DNA of 64,000 bases from Arthrobacter sp. 9AX (GCF_902506095.1 NZ_LR733293.1:3471089-3535088); one strand, 5' to 3'. Positions 9,170 through 19,332 are shown, numbered from the stretch's first letter. The notes: a model not told the origin generated them from the sequence alone. Program-made: numbers and translations.

Positions 9170-10381
9170 CTAGGCAGGGAGCAGCGCTCTTTCATAGACT
9201 CGAAGCATGTGCTCCTGATGCTCGCCAGGAGACGTCAGCCGTGGCAGAGAACGACCAACTGATCGGAGGGCTTCAGTTTCAGCAGCGTCCACGTAAGCAA
9301 TGGCGTCACTGATCGCTGATGCATCGAACAAGAACCCATTGTCCCCACTTACGAAGTCCGGTATGCCACCCATTCGGGTTGCAAGGACCGGGACGCCATA
9401 GTTTATGAACTCCATCACAACTTGGGGACCGTTGTCCTCCCAGATAGGCAGGACAACGCCTAAATCTGTCGACGCCATGATTCTAGGGAGGTCGGCGGGA
9501 GTGTACGAGCCATGGACAATAATGCCTGCTTTCTCTGCGGCTACAGCCCACCTACCTTCGGCTCGCCCGAAGAAGTGGAACTCTACGTCTTTCCGGGTGA
9601 CACCCTTAGCTAACTTGACCAGCAAGTCCGCCCCCTTGTGCTCCGAGAGTACGCCGATAAACGTCAAGCGCAGGTTCGGTGAATCGGTCTTCTGGGGGCG
9701 GTCAACCGAAGCGCTAACATTACCGATATGGGCAACCTCGTAGTCCAGTTCTGGGTAAGGCCCTGCGCTAAGTTGCCGTACCCGATCCGACACGGGTAGG
9801 ACGACTTCAGCCCCCCGGAGGAATGAGCGAACCTTGGCATTTCGCGCCGTAACAGCTTTGGAAGGAATCCGCGGTAACGGCAGATGAACACGGCGGGCGG
9901 CCTTGTAAAGCAGGTCGACCTGGTCCAACTTTCCGACGCAGGTCTCACACTTCTTACGCTCGGGACCACCGCAATTCTTGCCCTCCCAGTTCATCATTGT
10001 GATTCTGGGGCAGAGCAAGTAGTAGTCGTGCATGCTCACAACGTACTTCTGGCCAGCCGCAGCGAAGTCCTCGTAGAAGTCCTCACCAAATCCGACAGTC
10101 AGGTGAAAGTGGATCAGGTCCGGAAACTCGCCGAGCAGCATCTCCTTCAATTGCGAGGTTCCCTCTCGGTCCTCCTTACAAGACAGGACGAAGGGGCGGA
10201 TATTTCCCGAGTAACCGAGTACCGAGAAGCCCAGCTCGTGGCTCCTGTTCGACTCGCCGCCATCCAAGACGATCACGTCGTGCCCGTTGCCTGCTTGACT
10301 GGCAGCGAGGGTCCGAACGTAGTTGGTTATACCACCGGGAAAGTCAATGCTGAAACCCGCAACGACGTGGATGATCTTCAA
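9170..10381 (-). CDS. GT4 family glycosyltransferase (GT-B fold)
   Basis: 403 aa. The N-terminus MKIIHVVAGFSIDFPGGITNY is the typical GT-B acceptor-domain start with the Gly-rich loop. A Cys-rich segment in the middle (CPRITM...CGG...KKCETC, residues ~125-150) is typical of a GT4 subgroup. The C-terminal half has LTFIGVLSEHKGADLL and the donor-binding region ending GIPDFVSGDNGFLF. It probably adds a sugar to a lipid-linked exopolysaccharide repeat on the cytoplasmic face. It is transcribed away from the plus-strand locus, downstream of the polymerase gene. Substrate unknown. Confidence 0.85.
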   Translation of the reverse strand: MKIIHVVAGFSIDFPGGITNYVRTLAASQAGNGHDVIVLDGGESNRSHELGFSVLGYSGNIRPFVLSCKEDREGTSQLKEMLLGEFPDLIHFHLTVGFGEDFYEDFAAAGQKYVVSMHDYYLLCPRITMMNWEGKNCGGPERKKCETCVGKLDQVDLLYKAARRVHLPLPRIPSKAVTARNAKVRSFLRGAEVVLPVSDRVRQLSAGPYPELDYEVAHIGNVSASVDRPQKTDSPNLRLTFIGVLSEHKGADLLVKLAKGVTRKDVEFHFFGRAEGRWAVAAEKAGIIVHGSYTPADLPRIMASTDLGVVLPIWEDNGPQVVMEFINYGVPVLATRMGGIPDFVSGDNGFLFDASAISDAIAYVDAAETEALRSVGRSLPRLTSPGEHQEHMLRVYERALLPA

Positions 10382-10476
10382 TTTTCCCCCATAGAGCGAA
10401 TCGGCCGTTTAGCCCCAATCATAGAGGGAAAGAACCATCGCTAGTACTTGGGGCGTGAAGCAGAACTGCCAACTGA

Positions 10477-11799
10477 TCAACGCGGGTGGCTGGGGGTCAT
10501 TCTCAAGCCCGCATCCGTCGTGGTCAGCGGACGCCCGGCTTGCCCAAGATCGCTTGTCTTGAACAGGCTGATGCAGATGGCCACGATGTACAGCAGGTCA
10601 ACAGGGAACACTTGGCTGAACTGCATATTAATCGACCCGATCAAATATGCGATGAGGTAGAAATACGCGCCATAGTGCAAAGCTATCTCGCGGTCTTTTT
10701 GGGACGATTTTATGGTTTTGTGCAGACGCGTTACGCCGAAGAGTCCGAGAATAATGTACATCACGGTAAAAGGAAGTCCGACGCTCGAGATCATGGAGAC
10801 ATAACTGGATTCGATTGCCGCCGTGGGTATGCCAAAGCCCAAGACGTCAGCCACTCCCATCGCACCTAGCGCGTCAAGCGAAGAGGCATGATCGTTTACG
10901 CTGCCCGTCTTGGTCAGCCACACGCTCTGTACGACTGCTGAGCCCGTGACGTAATCCCACACACCAAGGACGACAGGTGGAACCAAGATAAGGAAGCCCG
11001 CCATAACTAAAGGACGTCGCCAATTGAGTGCAAAACTTCCAGCAAGTAGGGCCAGAGCAACTGCGGCTATTCCTGTGAAAGATTGCGTGAGCACGAGACT
11101 GACAAGAAGGGCAAGGCACAAGACAATTCGCCAAACGGGTCGAGACTTCCATACGACGAAGACCACGGGCAAGGCAAGCGCTACGAGAACGGCGAAGCCG
11201 TTGGGGTCGTCTAATAAGGAACCGAAGCGCACGGATATCGAGTTCTTGTATGCAAGAGCGGGAAGGCGTCCCTGAGACAGGAAGAGAAACACCTGGATCG
11301 CTTCCATGATTATTGCTAGCAATGCAAATACCGCGATAACTCTCGTAAGTCGACCCGCATCAATACGCCATTTTAAGCTGAGTCCGGACAAAATAAATCC
11401 TGCTGCGAGACCGGATCCGAGAACAAGCATGTCTGTGGAGCCCAGCACAATACCTTTGGTGATGGTATAACCCGCCAGTAACGCGAAGCTGAGACGAGTC
11501 AGGACGAAAGGGGCCTCCGATATGGTCTCCCGTCTAGCCCCTCGCACTGCATTAACGATCGCAGCAAGAGCGAGCACAGCAGCGATAAGGGCGTACTTGC
11601 CCAACTGAAGCCAGGTGGGGGTGTCAGCGTAAGTAGGGCTCGATGTTGAGCTGTTGATTTGGAAGGGATAACGGTAGCTCAAGTAGTAAAAGCTGATAAG
11701 GAGTAGCGCCACCATCACTCGAGTTGCCAGCGCATCCCCACCGCTGGCAAACGCATTATTCCTCGTTGGGCGATTTGTGGTCTTTAGGAGTTCCCCCAT
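10477..11799 (-). CDS. Wzy-like exopolysaccharide polymerase / O-antigen ligase family
   Basis: 440 aa with about eleven to twelve hydrophobic helices and a larger extracytoplasmic loop around residues 275-320 (after the helix ending VVLGVWDYVTG). LDDPNGFAVLVALALP near the middle is the DPN(G)-type motif common in O-antigen polymerase/ligase proteins. With the flippase and Wzz-kinase in the same locus this completes a Wzy-dependent assembly route. It lies 96 bases from the upstream end of the glycosyltransferase and 60 bases downstream of the acyltransferase gene. Confidence 0.78.
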   Translation of the reverse strand: MGELLKTTNRPTRNNAFASGGDALATRVMVALLLISFYYLSYRYPFQINSSTSSPTYADTPTWLQLGKYALIAAVLALAAIVNAVRGARRETISEAPFVLTRLSFALLAGYTITKGIVLGSTDMLVLGSGLAAGFILSGLSLKWRIDAGRLTRVIAVFALLAIIMEAIQVFLFLSQGRLPALAYKNSISVRFGSLLDDPNGFAVLVALALPVVFVVWKSRPVWRIVLCLALLVSLVLTQSFTGIAAVALALLAGSFALNWRRPLVMAGFLILVPPVVLGVWDYVTGSAVVQSVWLTKTGSVNDHASSLDALGAMGVADVLGFGIPTAAIESSYVSMISSVGLPFTVMYIILGLFGVTRLHKTIKSSQKDREIALHYGAYFYLIAYLIGSINMQFSQVFPVDLLYIVAICISLFKTSDLGQAGRPLTTTDAGLRMTPSHPR

Positions 11800-11859
11800 G
11801 CCGGGAATGATACGGTACTGCGACGTGCAGCCCGTAACTGCCCTTGTCGTGAATGAGTC

Positions 11860-12906
11860 TTACTTATCGCTGCGGCTACCCGCGGCCGTCCGATTCGTAA
11901 CCCGGAACCAGGGCCGCCTCGGCCAGGCAAACAGAAGGTTGAGCAGGGAATCCCCCCGCGTCAAGGCGGTTGCTAACGCTCCGCTTCCAATTCCGACAAG
12001 GAGGACGAGTAGGACGACTACCACGGACGGGAGATCGGCCACAACGACTAGAAGCCGGACTGTCACAAACATGACTACGAAGTGGACTGTGTAGTACTTG
12101 ATTGACTCTCGGCCGATTGCAGCAAGCCGTCTCGACGTAGCTGTGCCTTGTATTTTGCTCGCCAACCCAATCATCAGCAGGACACCCGCCACGGTGGACC
12201 AAACCCACACCGGGCTGTAACGGGCCTCACCTCCGAAAGCGGAGTAACTGAAAGATGCACCAGCGCCCGCAGCACAAGCGGCAAGGACCCACGCCTTCCC
12301 AACCCACCCGACAACTACGAGGGCCTTCTGATTTATTACATCGCCGATAATGAAGAACGCGAAAAGATACCAAAAGCGTTGGACATACTCATAGTCGTTC
12401 GCCAGCGCAGCCACAACAAGCGCCGCGAAGACCAGCGGTAACCGTGGTACTTGGCGCAAGGCGAGGGCAAGCAGGTAAAAGCACAGTATGTAAAGCAAGA
12501 ACCACGTGTACGACTCCTGCCGCAAGACGCTGAGAAATAATCCTCCCGCATCTGGTTCGTTGCCTACGAACCATCTGCCAGCAACAACTACGGCAACGCT
12601 TATTAGAGTCCAAACTACGTAAGGCCACGCGATCATGCGGAGCTTGCCCATCGCGTAAGTGCGAGATCCCTTGTCCATGGAACTCCTAGCTAGCATTCCC
12701 GACAGGAGGACTAGAGTGGCCATGCGAAACGGACTCAGAGCTTCATTCGGTGCAGTAAGCCAACCAGGCGTGTCCGGTACGAAAGCTAGAGTCAGGTCGG
12801 TCGCGTGATAGGCCACGACCATGAGAATAGCGAAGCCCCGCAGGCTATCCATCCATTCAATTCTGTGCGCAGACAAAGATCGATTCCCCCCAGGACCACC
12901 AGACAT
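11860..12906 (-). CDS. Acyltransferase family 3 membrane protein
   Basis: 348 aa, about ten transmembrane helices. The N-terminus IEWMDSLRGFAILMVVAYHAT is the hallmark of acyltransferase-3 proteins, with the conserved Arg of SLRG and the His of the first helix. Such proteins transfer acetyl, succinyl or other acyl groups to sugars on the outer face of the membrane. First gene of the minus-strand trio (acyltransferase, polymerase, GT4), divergent from the Wzz-kinase gene. It probably O-acylates the exopolysaccharide; the acyl group is unknown. Confidence 0.88.
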   Translation of the reverse strand: MSGGPGGNRSLSAHRIEWMDSLRGFAILMVVAYHATDLTLAFVPDTPGWLTAPNEALSPFRMATLVLLSGMLARSSMDKGSRTYAMGKLRMIAWPYVVWTLISVAVVVAGRWFVGNEPDAGGLFLSVLRQESYTWFLLYILCFYLLALALRQVPRLPLVFAALVVAALANDYEYVQRFWYLFAFFIIGDVINQKALVVVGWVGKAWVLAACAAGAGASFSYSAFGGEARYSPVWVWSTVAGVLLMIGLASKIQGTATSRRLAAIGRESIKYYTVHFVVMFVTVRLLVVVADLPSVVVVLLVLLVGIGSGALATALTRGDSLLNLLFAWPRRPWFRVTNRTAAGSRSDK

Positions 12907-13076
12907 GGATCACTTCAGTATCACTGGCGCGTCAAGTCAAACGCGCTTGACCCCGCAGCGAACCCCGTGAGCCAACCACCCCGCCCAACTCAAGAACACC
13001 CCAAAGCTGCCAACCTCTCCAACTCATCACCTCGCCACGTTGCGGCCGCATTGGAGTCGGGCGCAAAGGCTCCGGG

Positions 13077-13082
13077 TACAAT
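13077..13082 (+). promoter_or_regulatory. -10-like box before the Wzz-kinase gene
   Basis: TACAAT twelve bases before the ATG at 13095, which has no ribosome binding site; transcription from here would give a nearly leaderless mRNA. No convincing -35 is seen at normal spacing. Confidence 0.35.
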
Positions 13083-13094
13083 TGCGATAACCGC

Positions 13095-14645
13095 ATGAAT
13101 GGTGCCGTTCTGGTGGGTGCCATCCGGCCGCCCCCGGCAAAAATACAGGGGGACCTAAGTTTGGATCTACGCGACTACCTGCGAATAGTCCGACGCAGCT
13201 GGATCTCAATTACGGCGCTTACGGCGCTGGGACTTCTGCTTGGAGGGGCCGCTTCCGTCCTAACTCCACCTACCTACACCTCTCACACACAGCTGTTCGT
13301 GGCCATACAAAGTTCCGGATCAATTTCCGAACTTCAGCAGGGAAACACGTTTAGCCAGGCGCGAGTGCAATCCTACGTGCGGACCGTAACAACTCCGGTG
13401 GTACTTCAGCCCGTCATCGATAGCTTGGGTCTTCAGGAGTCGCCCGTAGAGCTCGCTGGCAGGGTCCAGGCGAGCACCGATCTCAACACGGTCATCATCA
13501 ACATTTCTGTAGATGACGGCTCTCCCGTCCAAGCAGCTGCCACAGCGCAAGCGGTAGCCAATAGCCTCATCAAGGCAGTGGACACACTCGAGAAACCAAG
13601 GGTCGGAGACGCGTCCCCCGTTAGCCTGTCCGTCATAACGCCAGCTTCCGCTCCAGTGGCGCCATCGGCTCCCAACACTCGTTTGAACCTTGCGCTAGGC
13701 CTTTTCATTGGAATCGCTTCAGGCTTGGGGCTCGCCGTCGCTAGAAACATTTTCGATACCCGCATCCGAGTCGAAGCCGACGTTCGCCGAGTCACTGATG
13801 CTGCTCTGCTCGGAGGTATTGCCTTCGACCAGGAAGCTACGGACAGGCCGCTTCTAACGCAATCTTCGGATCAAAGTCCGCGCGCCGAGTCTTTCCGCCA
13901 GATCAGAACAAACCTACAGTTCGCAAACGTCGCCGGCCGAGCTAGGACAATTCTTCTAACCTCCTCGCTGCCCGGTGAAGGCAAGAGCACGACGGCTACG
14001 AACTTAGCCATATCCCTCGCACAGGCAGGCCAGACCGTGTGTCTTATAGACGCAGATCTTCGACGGCCAATGGTGAGCGAGTATTTGGGACTAGAACGAA
14101 ATGCTGGACTAACCACCGCCCTAGTCGGCGACGCTCACGTCGACGATTTGTTACAAGCTTGGGGCGACCACAACTTATTCGTTCTGACTTCTGGCCAGAT
14201 ACCACCTAACCCCAGTGAACTACTCGGGTCCGGAGCAATGAGCAGCCTTCTTAAGGGACTTGAAGCGGCCTTCGATGTTGTTGTGATTGACGCGCCTCCG
14301 CTGCTGCCTGTCACCGACGCCGCGGTATTGAGCCAACACGTCGGAGGCGTTGTATTGGTGGTCGGAGCCCAAAAGGCAAGGGAACAGGACCTCGGAAAGG
14401 CACTCCAAGCCCTCGAAATGGTAAATGCTAACCTTCTCGGAATCGTTGTTAATCGGCTACCTTCCAGGGGACCCGATGCTTATGCTTACAGCTATTACCG
14501 CCGCGAAGACGAGCCACCGAAGCCGCGGAACGAAAAGGCTGCAGCTGAAACTATTCGTCCCCGCAGTGAGCGGGTCGATGAATTTGATGAACTTTTAGCG
14601 CCTGCACCTCACCGTCCAGCACAAGCGTTCAGGCCGAGGTCGTAA
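13095..14645 (+). CDS. Wzz / bacterial tyrosine kinase fusion, polysaccharide chain-length control
   Basis: 516 aa. The Wzz domain starts LRDYLRIVRRSW with a first helix (~35-55), an extracytoplasmic region, and a second helix (~197-217). The kinase domain follows: Walker A SSLPGEGKSTT at about residues 289-299, Walker A' LIDADLRRP near 318, Walker B VVVIDAPP near 394, and a tyrosine cluster (YAYSYYRR, ~462) for autophosphorylation. This is the one-chain form usual in actinobacteria. It controls polymer length and export with the Wzy-type polymerase. The ATG at 13095 has no ribosome binding site; a TTG at 13161 behind AGGGGG is a serious alternative start and keeps both domains. Confidence 0.9.
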   Translation: MNGAVLVGAIRPPPAKIQGDLSLDLRDYLRIVRRSWISITALTALGLLLGGAASVLTPPTYTSHTQLFVAIQSSGSISELQQGNTFSQARVQSYVRTVTTPVVLQPVIDSLGLQESPVELAGRVQASTDLNTVIINISVDDGSPVQAAATAQAVANSLIKAVDTLEKPRVGDASPVSLSVITPASAPVAPSAPNTRLNLALGLFIGIASGLGLAVARNIFDTRIRVEADVRRVTDAALLGGIAFDQEATDRPLLTQSSDQSPRAESFRQIRTNLQFANVAGRARTILLTSSLPGEGKSTTATNLAISLAQAGQTVCLIDADLRRPMVSEYLGLERNAGLTTALVGDAHVDDLLQAWGDHNLFVLTSGQIPPNPSELLGSGAMSSLLKGLEAAFDVVVIDAPPLLPVTDAAVLSQHVGGVVLVVGAQKAREQDLGKALQALEMVNANLLGIVVNRLPSRGPDAYAYSYYRREDEPPKPRNEKAAAETIRPRSERVDEFDELLAPAPHRPAQAFRPRS

Positions 14646-15129
14646 GTATGCCTGGCCGATTGTGAGTTCAGACGTCCGCCGGCGTCTTTCGCTGGCCGTT
14701 CGTGGCTCGGCCCGAACACGGTCTTCGAATTGAAGGACGCAAAAATAACACTAGGGGGAAGCGAATTGAAAGTCTCCTCGCGTGGGCACCTACGCACGAG
14801 CGTCGCCTGTTGAATGCCACCAACCTCACCTCAAGGGCGACACTCGCTTCTGGGATCGCTCTGCCGGATTTGATTCGAGGCAATGCTTCACGCGCCTATG
14901 GTCTCCTCCCACTAGTACTGAGCACAGTCCATATGGACACGTACATCACATGACTCTTGCCTTTCATCGCAATTACAGTTGAAAAGTAAGGGTCTGGCAT
15001 GGAAACGGGCAGGTTCAGGGCATTACTTCCTGTTAATTACGGTTACAGCTTTTTGGCTACTGGCGCTTTGTCGGCCCTGTCTAAGCCATGCGCGACCAAA
15101 GTTTTTGAAATGCTAAGGAAAAGTAGCTA
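14646..15129. other. Intergenic stretch between kinase and glycosyltransferase
   Basis: About 480 bases. A short stem AGACG/CGTCT at 14670-14687 followed by TTT may be a weak terminator for the kinase gene. An open frame of 43 codons from ATG 14999 runs to a TAG two bases before the next start, but nothing in it is recognisable. No other structure was found. Confidence 0.4.
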
Positions 15130-16203
15130 GTGAAAATTGTAATTGCCCATGAGTGGCTAACGAACATAGCCGGCTCCGAAAAGGTGCTGCTCCAAATGGC
15201 GGCAGCCTTTCCAAATGCGGAAATAGTTGTCGGGGTTGCCAATCCAGAAGTTGCTAGCAGGGTGCTACCCGGCCGGGCAATACGTTCGCTACTCAACCCA
15301 AAGCTGCCTGGGATCCTCCGTAGATGGCAACATTATGCGCCCATACTCTGGCTGGCATGGCGGTTCTCTAAAATTGATGCAGACACTGTAATCGTAAGCA
15401 GCCATTTCGCGGCGCATCAAGCCCTTCACCGCGTATCCGGCAAAAGCGTTGTTTATTATCACACCCCCATGCGAATCGCCTGGAAGTTTGATATGGAAAA
15501 AACTCGCGTCCGGGCCCATACGGCTATGGTTCTCAAAATTCTCATCCCCGTGATGCAATATCTGGATCGTCTTCCGAGCAAGAAAGCGACAAAACGATTC
15601 GCAAATTCCACCGAGACACAGCGGCGTGTTCAGGACTTCTACGGTTGCGATGCTGAAGTTTTGCACCCTCCGATAGAGGTAGCCGCAGGGGATGCGGCCT
15701 CACCTGCGCATGCGGTCGCCCCATATTACCTCTGCTTTGGCAGGCTTGTAGACTACAAACGGATAGACCACGCCATTCTTGCCTGCAACAAGCTAGGGAG
15801 GCGACTGGTTATCGCCGGCGCCGGTCCGGCGGAAGAATTACTCCGTTCCATCTCCGGTCCCACGATCGAGTTTGTCGGACAGGTGGACGACAAAGAGAAG
15901 GGGCTGTGGTTGGCTAACGCCAGAGCTCTACTTTTTCCTGGGCTCGAGGACTTCGGGATTGTTCCAGTCGAGGCCATGACATATGGCACCCCAGTTGTGG
16001 CCCTCGGCCACGGGGGTGTGCTGGATACAGTGAATGAAAAGACCGGCATCTTGTACAAGTCTCGGGATCCGCGCGGGCTTGTTGAAGCAATTGAAGAATT
16101 TGAGCGTTCTACTTTCGATTCCAAAACAATAAAAGCTCATGCGGCAACCTTTAACGAAGAAAATTTTCGTTCGCGCCTAAAAGACGTCGTTACATCACTG
16201 TAA
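15130..16203 (+). CDS. GT4 family glycosyltransferase, mannosyltransferase-like
   Basis: 357 aa, GTG start preceded by GGAAAAG. MKIVIAHEWLTNIAGSEKVL is the glycine-rich acceptor start of the WbaZ-type subgroup, with YYHTPMRIAW (residues ~117-126) also typical of it. The C-terminal donor domain has YLCFGRLVDYKRID and the conserved GLEDFGIVPVEAMTYGTPVVA, holding the EX7E-type glutamates. It probably transfers a mannose-like residue to the growing repeat unit; the sugar is inferred from subgroup resemblance only. Codon use is less GC-rich than in the flagellar genes. Confidence 0.87.
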   Translation: MKIVIAHEWLTNIAGSEKVLLQMAAAFPNAEIVVGVANPEVASRVLPGRAIRSLLNPKLPGILRRWQHYAPILWLAWRFSKIDADTVIVSSHFAAHQALHRVSGKSVVYYHTPMRIAWKFDMEKTRVRAHTAMVLKILIPVMQYLDRLPSKKATKRFANSTETQRRVQDFYGCDAEVLHPPIEVAAGDAASPAHAVAPYYLCFGRLVDYKRIDHAILACNKLGRRLVIAGAGPAEELLRSISGPTIEFVGQVDDKEKGLWLANARALLFPGLEDFGIVPVEAMTYGTPVVALGHGGVLDTVNEKTGILYKSRDPRGLVEAIEEFERSTFDSKTIKAHAATFNEENFRSRLKDVVTSL

Positions 16204-16274
16204 GCGGCGAACTGCTACGTTGGTGCACTTTTTGTTTCGTTTATACGCATTTGACTGATAGAGAGTGATTCTCC

Positions 16275-17474
16275 ATGACTAATAACCGTTCTACCGTTTA
16301 CTGCACGGTGGTCGCTCAGAATTATCTCCCCCAGGCGCTCGCGCTTCACAGCAGCATTCGCACCCACGCCCCCGAGACTGATCTCGTCATCATGGTTGTG
16401 GACGGCGATCGACAAGACCTAGAGAGCGATCAGGCAAAGTTGCGCGTCGTGGGTCTCGATTTTCTGCCCCTAGAGCGGAGGGAGGTTCACAACCTCACGA
16501 CGATTTATGACGTCGTCGAATTTTCGACCTCCATCAAACCGTTGTTTTTCCTTGAACTGCTCAACGACTATGATCGCGTCGTCTACCTTGATCCGGACAC
16601 GTTCCTGGTTGCTCCCCTCGCCGAACTCGATAGCGTTGTCGACGACCATGGAACCGTACTCACCCCACACTTCCTTCAGCCCATCGAGCCGGGCTCCGCA
16701 GTAATTTCGGAAGTGCACAGTCTGACAGTTGGTGTTCACAATCTGGGGTTTGGCGCTTTTAGCCAAAAAAGCCGCCCATTCCTGACCTGGTGGTGGTCCC
16801 ACCTCCGCCGTGAGTGTCTTATTTATCCCCTGTTGTCCATCTTTGTGGATCAGAAATGGACTGACATTGGATCCGTCCTATTCAGTGCACACTCTTGGCG
16901 CCACGCGGGATACAACGTAGGCCCCTGGAATCTGCATGAAAGGGAAATAGTACAAAATCAAGGGCGCCTTGAAGTTGCTTCCTCCGGTGATCCTCTTCGG
17001 CTCGTTCATTTCAGCGGTTTCGACCCGTTGGATCCGGATGCAATCAGTGTCCGTCTTTCGGTCTCTCTGAAAGACGCTGTCGGAGTTAACGAGGAGTTCC
17101 GCAGCTTATCAAGAAGATATGCCGAAGCGGTCTTGACAGCGCAACAGCGACTTGGAGTTGCACCAGAGTATGGTTACGCTCGCGACACGTCGGGCCGTTT
17201 GCTGTCCAAACGCCTCAGGAAGACCTACCGTAGTGAGCTACTTCAGAATGCCGACGTTGTATTGCCGAGCCCGTTCTTGGTGGAAGAACGAAAACATTTT
17301 GAGGATTGGCGCCGCAAAGCGCTTATTCGTAGCTTCAAAGTCACGTGTGCTGACCTAGCATTGGCTGCCAAGTATGCGCTCCCGGACGAGTTCCAGTTCG
17401 TCAAGAAGCGTTTGCCGGGGCTTGCATCGAACTTGCGCGGGAACCTCCTCGAGTCCTCCAAGGTGCGACGTTGA
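16275..17474 (+). CDS. GT-A fold glycosyltransferase, GT8-like
   Basis: 399 aa. VYCTVVAQNYLPQALALHSS opens a GT-A domain and VVYLDPDTFLVA (about residues 98-109) contains the DxD-type metal-binding motif of GT8-like enzymes that use nucleotide-sugar donors. A long C-terminal extension is not recognisable. The next glycosyltransferase starts at or just after its stop, so they are co-translated. Donor and linkage unknown. Confidence 0.78.
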   Translation: MTNNRSTVYCTVVAQNYLPQALALHSSIRTHAPETDLVIMVVDGDRQDLESDQAKLRVVGLDFLPLERREVHNLTTIYDVVEFSTSIKPLFFLELLNDYDRVVYLDPDTFLVAPLAELDSVVDDHGTVLTPHFLQPIEPGSAVISEVHSLTVGVHNLGFGAFSQKSRPFLTWWWSHLRRECLIYPLLSIFVDQKWTDIGSVLFSAHSWRHAGYNVGPWNLHEREIVQNQGRLEVASSGDPLRLVHFSGFDPLDPDAISVRLSVSLKDAVGVNEEFRSLSRRYAEAVLTAQQRLGVAPEYGYARDTSGRLLSKRLRKTYRSELLQNADVVLPSPFLVEERKHFEDWRRKALIRSFKVTCADLALAAKYALPDEFQFVKKRLPGLASNLRGNLLESSKVRR

Positions 17475-18571
17475 AGATGGACCTGCTTTTCGATGGACGC
17501 CACCTTCGGGCTAGTGGTATCGGCATCTACTCCCGCGAGCAGATTAAACACCTTGCCCCTTGGGCCAAGGACCAAGGTGTGCGGGTTGCGGTCCTCGGTG
17601 TACCTAAGGAACTTGGAACCGGCCATGACCTAGAAATAGTGCCAACGGACTCCACCCGAGCTCCAATGTACTCGTTACGGGAACAGTTGGTCCTGGCCAA
17701 ATCGCTCGCTAGGACACGGCCAAAAGCGTTTTGGACGCCGCACTATCCCTACCCCGCTTTTTCAACCACCAAGACTTTCGTGACGGTCCATGATGTTCTG
17801 CATGCGCTGCCTCCCTCGGATGGAGGCGCCGGGGGCATCAAGGGAACGTACGCAAAGAAGATGCTGCGAGTCTCATTGAGCCGTAGTACGGGCGTCTTCG
17901 TTCCTTCTGAAGCAACTAGATCCGAAATTGCAAGGCTCTTTGGCCCCACAGACAAGCTGCATGTCGCGCCGATGCGTATTGACAGTGGCTGGTTTCAAGA
18001 TGCGCCACAGAGCACACCCCCCAGGGGCCTTCCGAAGGATTATTTGCTCTTCGTTGGCAATGTGAAGAAGCACAAAAATTTGGTCGGTCTCCTTGATGCG
18101 TTCGTCCGGATAAAGGACGCGATACCGGGCGATCTTGTGTTGGCTGGTGGAGCGGCCAATGTGAAGCACCAAGATGACGAAGTTTTCAAGCGCCTGAAGA
18201 TGCTTGGCAATCGCGTTCATTTATTGGGCAATCTGTCGTTCAAGGAGTTGAGGGACGCAATTGCAGGCGCGACATGCCTCGTCATGCCCTCTTTCTACGA
18301 GGGAGTCGGTCTTCCGCCTTTAGAGGCCATGGCCGTGGGCACACCTGTTGTAGCATCTGACATTCCCTCCCTTCGGGAAACCTGCGGTGACGCCGTCAAG
18401 TACTTCCGGCCCGCCGACACATCTGACATGGCATCCGCGTTACTGGAAGTACTCCAAACACCGAAATTGAGGGAATCCTTGTCACTTCGCGGCCGTATTC
18501 AGGTTATGACTCGAGAATCCACTATTGACCCGTTGTTACCGCTTAAGATAATCAGTGATCGCTGCTTATAG
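17471..18571 (+). CDS. GT4 family glycosyltransferase
   Basis: 366 aa. LLFDGRHLRASGIGIYSREQI is the acceptor-domain start; YLLFVGNVKKHKNLVGLL and PSFYEGVGLPPLEAMAVG form the donor site with the conserved glutamates of GT4. The TTG at 17471 overlaps the previous stop and has AAGG upstream; ATG 17477, six bases on, is the alternative. It acts in the cytoplasm on the lipid-linked repeat unit. The sugar is not predictable. Confidence 0.87.
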   Translation: MKMDLLFDGRHLRASGIGIYSREQIKHLAPWAKDQGVRVAVLGVPKELGTGHDLEIVPTDSTRAPMYSLREQLVLAKSLARTRPKAFWTPHYPYPAFSTTKTFVTVHDVLHALPPSDGGAGGIKGTYAKKMLRVSLSRSTGVFVPSEATRSEIARLFGPTDKLHVAPMRIDSGWFQDAPQSTPPRGLPKDYLLFVGNVKKHKNLVGLLDAFVRIKDAIPGDLVLAGGAANVKHQDDEVFKRLKMLGNRVHLLGNLSFKELRDAIAGATCLVMPSFYEGVGLPPLEAMAVGTPVVASDIPSLRETCGDAVKYFRPADTSDMASALLEVLQTPKLRESLSLRGRIQVMTRESTIDPLLPLKIISDRCL

Positions 18572-18594
18572 CATTATGCACTCTAGGAGGTAAC

Positions 18595-19242
18595 GTGATT
18601 AACCAGATGCGTCGCGCGGCAAGCCGAGACGGAATTGGAATTGGCGGTGCACGACTTGTAGTTAGAGTCGTCACAAAAACAATTGCTAGACTAAATGCCA
18701 GAGCACACGGCATTAGCGGGCGACTGCCCGTCGGCAGCCAGGTTGCCGGCTTACGCGGTATCTCGATAGAACCTGACTTCCAGGCTCACGGGCCTGTTTG
18801 GATAGAAGCGATACATGACTACGGCGAGGAGTCCTTCCGTCCGAAAATTACGATCGGTGCGCGTTTTAGGGCCTCGGACAGGCTACACATCTCGGCCATC
18901 GGCAAGGTCAGCATTGGTGATGATTGTCTTGTTGGATCATCGGTATTTATAGGAGATCACGCGCACGGTTCCTACAGGGTGAGCCCAGCAAGTGACCCAA
19001 GGTCCGCTCCGGCATCCCGGCCGCTGGGAAGCCAAGGTGACGTGCATATCGGGGCGAACTGCTGGATAGGCGACAATGTAACCATCGTCGGACCCGTCAC
19101 CATCGGGGATGGGGCCGTAGTGGCGGCTAATTCTGTTGTGACCAGGGATATACCACCGATGCGCATCGTTGCTGGCGTTCCAGCACGCGTTGTTAAGGCC
19201 TACCAGGAAACTTCCAAAAGTTGGGTGCCAGCAAACGCATAA
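18595..19242 (+). CDS. Hexapeptide-repeat acetyltransferase
   Basis: 215 aa, GTG start with a perfect AGGAGG five bases upstream. The second half is a left-handed beta helix of hexapeptide repeats (IGDDCLVGSSVFIGDHAHG, later VHIGANCWIGDNVTIVG) with a catalytic His in GDHAHG and the usual C-terminal GVPARVVK. These are WcaF/NodL-like O-acetyltransferases using acetyl-CoA. It probably acetylates a sugar of the exopolysaccharide inside the cell, in contrast to the membrane acyltransferase at 11.9-12.9 kb. Confidence 0.88.
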   Translation: MINQMRRAASRDGIGIGGARLVVRVVTKTIARLNARAHGISGRLPVGSQVAGLRGISIEPDFQAHGPVWIEAIHDYGEESFRPKITIGARFRASDRLHISAIGKVSIGDDCLVGSSVFIGDHAHGSYRVSPASDPRSAPASRPLGSQGDVHIGANCWIGDNVTIVGPVTIGDGAVVAANSVVTRDIPPMRIVAGVPARVVKAYQETSKSWVPANA

Positions 19243-19332
19243 GACGGGAAATCGCGATCCGGATTCTTTTCCCAGGTCGCAAGACGATCACCGTCACGAA
19301 TACTTTTACAAAATGGATAGGTAACGTCAATC

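Noticed and set aside
14702..14953. Plus-strand frame of 83 codons after the tyrosine kinase
   Set aside because: No ribosome binding site or recognisable motif; mixed composition.
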